Assembly (NCBI GenBank): GCA_029857875.1
Contig: JAOUGB010000064.1
Span: 1-9,017, forward strand
Length of the DNA stretch: 9,017 nucleotides
From: Desulfobacteraceae bacterium
GTDB taxonomy: Bacteria > Desulfobacterota > Desulfobacteria > Desulfobacterales > UBA11574
Direction of reading: 5' to 3'
Positions 6,226 through 9,017 of this stretch are shown here, piece after piece. Every line of letters begins with the position of its first letter. Within the stretch, counting starts at the first letter, position 1. The position numbers and the translations under genes were made by a program. Under the pieces are notes generated by a model that made no database searches, was not told the DNA's origin, and worked only from the letters and a program-made list of their open reading frames with translations.

Positions 6226-6239
6226 GGTTCAGTTGAACC
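6226..6239. repeat. GGTTCA-GT-TGAACC inverted repeat
   Basis: Six-base arms around a two-base centre form a near-palindrome just after the zinc-ribbon gene and about 30 bp upstream of the -35 of the putative RNA promoter. GTTCAG is repeated in direct orientation at 6227-6232 and 6240-6245. The short centre fits a protein-binding DNA site better than an RNA hairpin. No regulator is identified. Confidence 0.3.
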
Positions 6240-6267
6240 GTTCAGATAGAAAAACGACATAAATTCT

Positions 6268-6295
6268 TTGACATCATTTATTTATGCATTAAATT
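6268..6295 (+). promoter_or_regulatory. predicted sigma-70 promoter of the putative RNA
   Basis: A perfect -35 TTGACA (6268-6273) is followed after 16 bp by TAAATT (6290-6295), which matches four of six -10 positions. The expected start near 6302 falls two bases before the closing stem of the downstream RNA-like domain, which independently supports it. Confidence 0.45.
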
Positions 6296-6301
6296 GAAGT
6301 T

Positions 6302-6479
6302 AAAGCTTCTCGGGTGAACGTGCATCTTATCCGTCGGTTAGCCGCAATTAAATTAAAAATTTAAGTGCACCGATATAACAACGGCACTTGGGGAAGCTAA
6401 AAGATAAAAAGGTCTGATGACTTCTGAGTCCATCAGGCTTATTCAGGCAGATCCGGTTCGGATCTGCCTTTTAGTTTTT
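6302..6479 (+). ncRNA. putative structured small RNA or attenuator leader, about 175 nt
   Basis: No convincing protein is encoded in the 361 bases between the genes ending at 6210 and starting at 6572. From the predicted start, AGCTTCTC (6304-6311) can pair with GGGAAGCT plus one G (6391-6398), closing a 95-base domain. Inside are possible helices CGG-TTAG-CCG (6335-6344), TTAAAT/ATTTAA (6348-6364), and AAGTG/CACTT with CCG/CGG around a nine-base loop (6363-6389). The last two share A6363-A6364, so they cannot both form completely. A purine-rich linker follows, then a hairpin at 6410-6440 (AGGTCTGATG against CATCAGGCTT, with G-U pairs), then the terminator. It matches no riboswitch, 6S, SRP or tmRNA pattern I know. 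It could be a free small RNA or a leader controlling the membrane-protein gene at 6572. Confidence 0.42.
6446..6479 (+). terminator. strong intrinsic terminator
   Basis: GGCAGATCC (6446-6454) pairs perfectly with GGATCTGCC (6460-6468) around a five-base GGTTC loop, and TTTTAGTTTTT follows (6469-6479). This is a classical Rho-independent terminator. It can end the putative RNA and any read-through from the xth cluster. Confidence 0.88.
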
Positions 6480-6571
6480 GAGCATTTGGAGAGTTTTTTA
6501 AAAAATAAGAAAATGGAGTTGATGATCTTTATAAAATTTTGTAGAAAGAAGACAAACAATGGGAGAATCTA

Positions 6572-6973
6572 ATGGAGCCGATCTACGTTGCCGCAATTAT
6601 CAGCTTTGTTATTGGCCTTTTCGGTTATATTGTCATTCGTTTTTGGATATTGCCTATTGGACGGTATATTCGAGTTAAAAGCCAATTTGATTCCGACTTG
6701 AGAGCTTTACTGGACATGTTGCAAGCCAAACAGTCACGGAATACAGAAAACTCACAAATACAGGATCGGCAGGTATCCTTGCGCCGTCACTCCTCAGACT
6801 TGGTTTCCATCTACCAGAACGAGCTACCCTACTGGTACCGGCTCTACCTTGAAAGTAAGAAAGAACAACCTTTAGAGGCCGCCGAATCTTCAATGCGTCT
6901 TTCCAATACACGTAAATTGGACCATGCATTCCGACAGGCAGATGAAATCAAAGGCTTTTTACGTTTAAAATGA
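6572..6973 (+). CDS. single-pass membrane protein of unknown function
   Basis: 133 residues. Residues 5-28 form one hydrophobic helix, followed by basic residues (R31, R34, K36), which predicts a short outside N-terminus and a cytoplasmic domain. The cytoplasmic part is charged and helical. Its most distinctive stretch, LPYWYRLYLESKKEQPLEAA (85-104) followed by LSNTRKLDHAFRQADEIKGFLRL, looks conserved, but I recognise no named family. GGGAG at 6561-6565, six bases before the ATG, supports the start. Its stop codon overlaps the start of a 38-residue membrane peptide (ATGA), so the two are translationally coupled. A strong terminator lies 93 bases upstream of the start. Confidence 0.75.
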   Translation: MEPIYVAAIISFVIGLFGYIVIRFWILPIGRYIRVKSQFDSDLRALLDMLQAKQSRNTENSQIQDRQVSLRRHSSDLVSIYQNELPYWYRLYLESKKEQPLEAAESSMRLSNTRKLDHAFRQADEIKGFLRLK

Positions 6974-7086
6974 AACCCAAAAAGAAAAAGACATCGAACT
7001 TACAGATTTTTGTAAAATGGGTCGTTTTGATACTTCTGGCCCTGGTGCTCGTGGCGTATATTTTCCGGCAGCTATCTTGGACTTGA
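6970..7086 (+). CDS. 38-residue small membrane protein
   Basis: The ATG overlaps the TGA of the preceding gene (ATGA at 6970-6973), a typical translational-coupling arrangement. The N-terminus is strongly basic (KPKKKK, residues 2-7). A hydrophobic helix follows at about 13-33 (FVKWVVLILLALVLVAYIF), then a short RQLSWT tail. The positive-inside rule places the N-terminus in the cytoplasm, opposite to the preceding protein's predicted orientation. Codon structure and the perfect overlap argue against chance. It is 28 bases before the DUF362-ferredoxin gene. It may partner the 133-residue membrane protein; that is inference. Confidence 0.7.
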   Translation: MKPKKKKTSNLQIFVKWVVLILLALVLVAYIFRQLSWT

Positions 7087-7103
7087 GTGTTTAAATGATG
7101 TAT

Positions 7104-7108
7104 AGGAG
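7104..7108 (+). promoter_or_regulatory. ribosome binding site for the DUF362-ferredoxin gene
   Basis: AGGAG lies six bases before the ATG at 7115. A second site, AGAGAGG at 7154-7160, sits eight bases before another in-frame ATG at 7169. Family similarity begins right after the second ATG, so both starts are possible. Confidence 0.55.
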
Positions 7109-7114
7109 AGAGAT

Positions 7115-8236
7115 ATGATTGAAGCGAGCCTATATGCTGCAACAAAGCCGAAAAGAGAGGTAGACATCATGACCAAAGTAATGATTCATCCTGCCAGTTA
7201 TGAAAATGTCCGTCATGCCGTGGACAGGGCCTTTGAACACTTTCCATTGAAATTGAAGGGTAAACGCCTCTTAATTAAACCCAATGTTCTCCGTGCTTCC
7301 CAATGGAATGAGGGCATCGTTACACACCCTGCTGTACTGAAAGCTGTGGTGAAAAAAGTAGAAACAATGGACCCTGCAGCCATCGTTGTGGGAGACAATC
7401 CCGGACTGTTCAACTATGGAGCAAACGAGGAGAGCTTTGAAAAAACAGGCTTGATGGACGCGGCCTGCGGTCATTACGAGAATATCGGGAATGATTCTGT
7501 GAAGGTCGATTTCAATCCCGATTTTTTACCTGCGGTTAGTCTCTCCCAGGCTGTAGTGGACGCCGATATTATCATTAGTTTGCCGAAATTCAAAACCCAC
7601 GGACTAACGGTCATCACCGGTGCCATCAAAAACAGTTACGGTTTTTTGCCTGGTGCCCAAAAAGCCAAGTTGCACAAGGTAGCTGGGAGCCCACAGCGTT
7701 TCCATGAAATGCTTGTGGATGTGTTTAAGCTCCGTGTGCCCGACCTGTTCCTTGTGGATGCCGTGGTTGGCATGGAAGGCAACGGCCCGGCATCACCGGA
7801 TCTAAGGGATATCGGTCTGATTCTGGCCTCTGACAACGGCGTAGCACTGGATGCGGTTATTGCCACCATGATGGGATGTGACCCCGGCCTGTTGCGATTC
7901 CTTCAGAAGGCAAGGGAAGCGGGGTTAGGTGACTATGATCTCAAAAAAATTAAAATAATTGGGGAATTAAAGCCGCTGCCTGATTTCAAAATACCGCCCC
8001 TCGGCGGCGAAGCGATTATGCACAATGAGACCATACAGGGAATGCTCCTTGATCGAACCCTCTTGCGACCCCAGGTTGATCCGGAGTTGTGCACTGCTTG
8101 TGGTACATGTATTGATCAGTGTCCGGTGTCGGCCCTTTTCATGAATGAGGATATCCCCAAAGTGGATGCTGACACGTGCATTTCCTGTTTTTGCTGTCAG
8201 GAAATGTGTCCTGAAAAAGCCATTGCTTTGAAATAA
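7115..8236 (+). CDS. DUF362 protein with C-terminal 2[4Fe-4S] ferredoxin domain
   Basis: 373 residues from this start, or 355 from the ATG at 7169. The DUF362 part begins near residue 20 with LLIKPNVLRAS (52-62), VVGDNPG (91-97), and LPKFKTHGLTVITGAIKNSYG (155-175), the characteristic core of the family. The C-terminus carries two bacterial-ferredoxin motifs: C326/C329/C332...C336-P and C355/C358/C361...C365-P. These should bind two [4Fe-4S] clusters for electron transfer, with an additional C360 in the second motif. The biochemical role of DUF362 proteins is unsettled; iron-sulfur electron transfer is the safe statement. No signal peptide, so cytoplasmic. It follows two membrane genes by 28 bases, which might anchor it to the membrane, but that is speculation. 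Confidence 0.9.
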   Translation: MIEASLYAATKPKREVDIMTKVMIHPASYENVRHAVDRAFEHFPLKLKGKRLLIKPNVLRASQWNEGIVTHPAVLKAVVKKVETMDPAAIVVGDNPGLFNYGANEESFEKTGLMDAACGHYENIGNDSVKVDFNPDFLPAVSLSQAVVDADIIISLPKFKTHGLTVITGAIKNSYGFLPGAQKAKLHKVAGSPQRFHEMLVDVFKLRVPDLFLVDAVVGMEGNGPASPDLRDIGLILASDNGVALDAVIATMMGCDPGLLRFLQKAREAGLGDYDLKKIKIIGELKPLPDFKIPPLGGEAIMHNETIQGMLLDRTLLRPQVDPELCTACGTCIDQCPVSALFMNEDIPKVDADTCISCFCCQEMCPEKAIALK

Positions 8237-8297
8237 AGACAACAGGCAAGAAGCTATAGATGTATCGGTACAAGACATTCTAAATCGATCACATCTC

Positions 8298-8933
8298 TCA
8301 ATGGAGAAAACATTTGTCTTTTAGTAATCTTGCAAATCGTCGTTGAAACGGTCTAAACTTTTTCAAAAAATGGGTACATTCATCACAAAAATTATGACCT
8401 CTACCGTCGATAATTGCTCGAACATACCCCAAGTATCCAAATTTGTTGAATTCTCCTCTGCTCATGGGGCACAAAGATCCGTCAGGAGCCAGCTTGTAGG
8501 ATGCATGGTCGGTTAACCCGAAATTATGGCCCACTTCATGTAAAGACACTTTTATTGTTCTTTCGACATATAAATCATAATCTGCCTCCGTCGCGACGTT
8601 CAACGGACTGAGTCGTTTGGTAGAAACGACGGCAACATGATTCATGTCGTTTTTACCGCCAAAAATGGTATTGTAAAACTCATCTTCATCTTTCGTCGTC
8701 AAATCCGCATCGGTAATTCCCAAAACATGTCCGCCAATCTCTTCATGAAGTATCATTGTTAACAAAAGCGCATCGATAGTATCAACAGCGGGCGCTTCGT
8801 GATGGAATATCTTGAATTCCTCTATCATTCCCCGAAAGGATTCCAGAATATTTTCCCCGATCTCTTTGAGGCTGCTGTACGTCATACACTCACCGATGCG
8901 CACAATGTTTATTTTAGATATATTCTCAAGCAT
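8298..8933 (-). CDS. archaemetzincin-like zinc metalloprotease, variant active site
   Basis: 211 residues. The order of motifs follows archaemetzincins: INIVRIGE near the N-terminus (9-16), VLGITDADL (70-78), IFGG and VAVVSTKRLSP (100-110), ERTIK, then HEVGHNFGLTDH (132-143), CPM (155-157) and FCDEC (182-186). H132 and H136 should hold catalytic zinc with E133 as base. The third metzincin ligand position is D142, not His, and the next residue is H143, where archaemetzincins have Cys. C155, C183 and C186 fit the structural zinc site, with H143 a possible fourth ligand. No signal peptide, so cytoplasmic. The ATG at 8933 is chosen because GGAG (8942-8945, minus strand) lies eight bases upstream; a TTG at 8960 is less likely. 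It converges on the DUF362 gene with a 61-base gap in which I see no terminator. Confidence 0.82.
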   Translation of the reverse strand: MLENISKINIVRIGECMTYSSLKEIGENILESFRGMIEEFKIFHHEAPAVDTIDALLLTMILHEEIGGHVLGITDADLTTKDEDEFYNTIFGGKNDMNHVAVVSTKRLSPLNVATEADYDLYVERTIKVSLHEVGHNFGLTDHASYKLAPDGSLCPMSRGEFNKFGYLGYVRAIIDGRGHNFCDECTHFLKKFRPFQRRFARLLKDKCFLH

Positions 8934-8941
8934 GTTGCTAA

Positions 8942-8945
8942 CTCC
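8942..8945 (-). promoter_or_regulatory. ribosome binding site deciding the archaemetzincin-like start
   Basis: On the minus strand GGAG lies eight bases before the ATG at 8933. It falls inside the extension that would be added by a TTG start at 8960, so the ATG start is preferred. The remaining bases to the window edge are AT-rich and probably hold the promoter, but no convincing pair of elements was found. Confidence 0.6.
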
Positions 8946-9017
8946 AAAAAGCTGATCCAAAGTGTCTGTATTCGATGTATATCATGCAATTTATTTGCAG
9001 GTTTATTTTATCATACA

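Noticed and set aside
6393..6412. Resemblance of AGCTAAAA...AAAAAGG to the 3' end of SAM-II riboswitches
   Set aside because: The required compact pseudoknot and 5' conserved half are absent; the match is short and likely chance.
8237..8297. Possible bidirectional terminator between the converging genes
   Set aside because: No stable hairpin with a T-run could be found in these 61 bases.
8934..8960. TTG start extending the archaemetzincin-like protein
   Set aside because: A GGAG site lies inside the extension at the right distance from ATG 8933, and family similarity starts after it.

Overview
The window looks like a stretch of chromosome from an anaerobic Gram-negative bacterium, most likely a Desulfobacterota (sulfate-reducer type). 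This is inferred from gene content: a 4-hydroxybutyryl-CoA dehydratase-like protein, a DUF362-ferredoxin fusion, an archaemetzincin-like protease, and several small uncharacterised proteins of a kind I associate with that group. No mobile element, phage gene, CRISPR array, tRNA or rRNA was seen. Shine-Dalgarno sites are good and spacing is compact. The standard genetic code fits throughout.

Layout. The left edge carries a minus-strand msrA (452 to the edge, C-terminus cut off) with an N-terminal export signal. It diverges from a plus-strand gene (777-2240) for a flavin/[4Fe-4S] enzyme of the 4-hydroxybutyryl-CoA dehydratase family. The shared 324-base intergenic region holds two inverted repeats near msrA, an 11-bp-periodic direct repeat (TAAAGA), and a plausible sigma-70 promoter for the dehydratase-like gene. 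After a gap holding a minus-strand coding remnant comes a thioredoxin with two N-terminal zinc ribbons (2520-3107), followed by a 97-residue conserved hypothetical protein (3141-3434).

A second plus-strand cluster follows two small hairpins. It contains a DUF5661-like protein (3531-3968), an M20 metallopeptidase (4046-5134), exodeoxyribonuclease III (5169-5960) and a 67-residue zinc-ribbon protein (6007-6210). The 361 bases after it hold no convincing protein gene. They do hold a promoter, an RNA-like domain closed by an 8-bp stem that begins at the predicted transcription start, a second hairpin and a strong intrinsic terminator. This is probably a small RNA or an attenuating leader.

The third plus-strand cluster is a single-pass membrane protein (6572-6973), an overlapping 38-residue membrane peptide (6970-7086) and a DUF362 protein with a C-terminal 2[4Fe-4S] ferredoxin domain (7115-8236). 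A minus-strand archaemetzincin-like zinc protease (8298-8933) converges on it.

How they work together. Oxidative repair and thiol redox (MsrA, thioredoxin), DNA repair (Xth) and Fe-S proteins would suit an anaerobe that meets oxidants, but nothing in the sequence ties all these genes into one pathway. The items most worth following are the putative RNA at 6302-6479, the changed catalytic residues in three enzyme-family proteins (dehydratase-like, M20, archaemetzincin-like), and the 11-bp-periodic repeats before the dehydratase-like gene.
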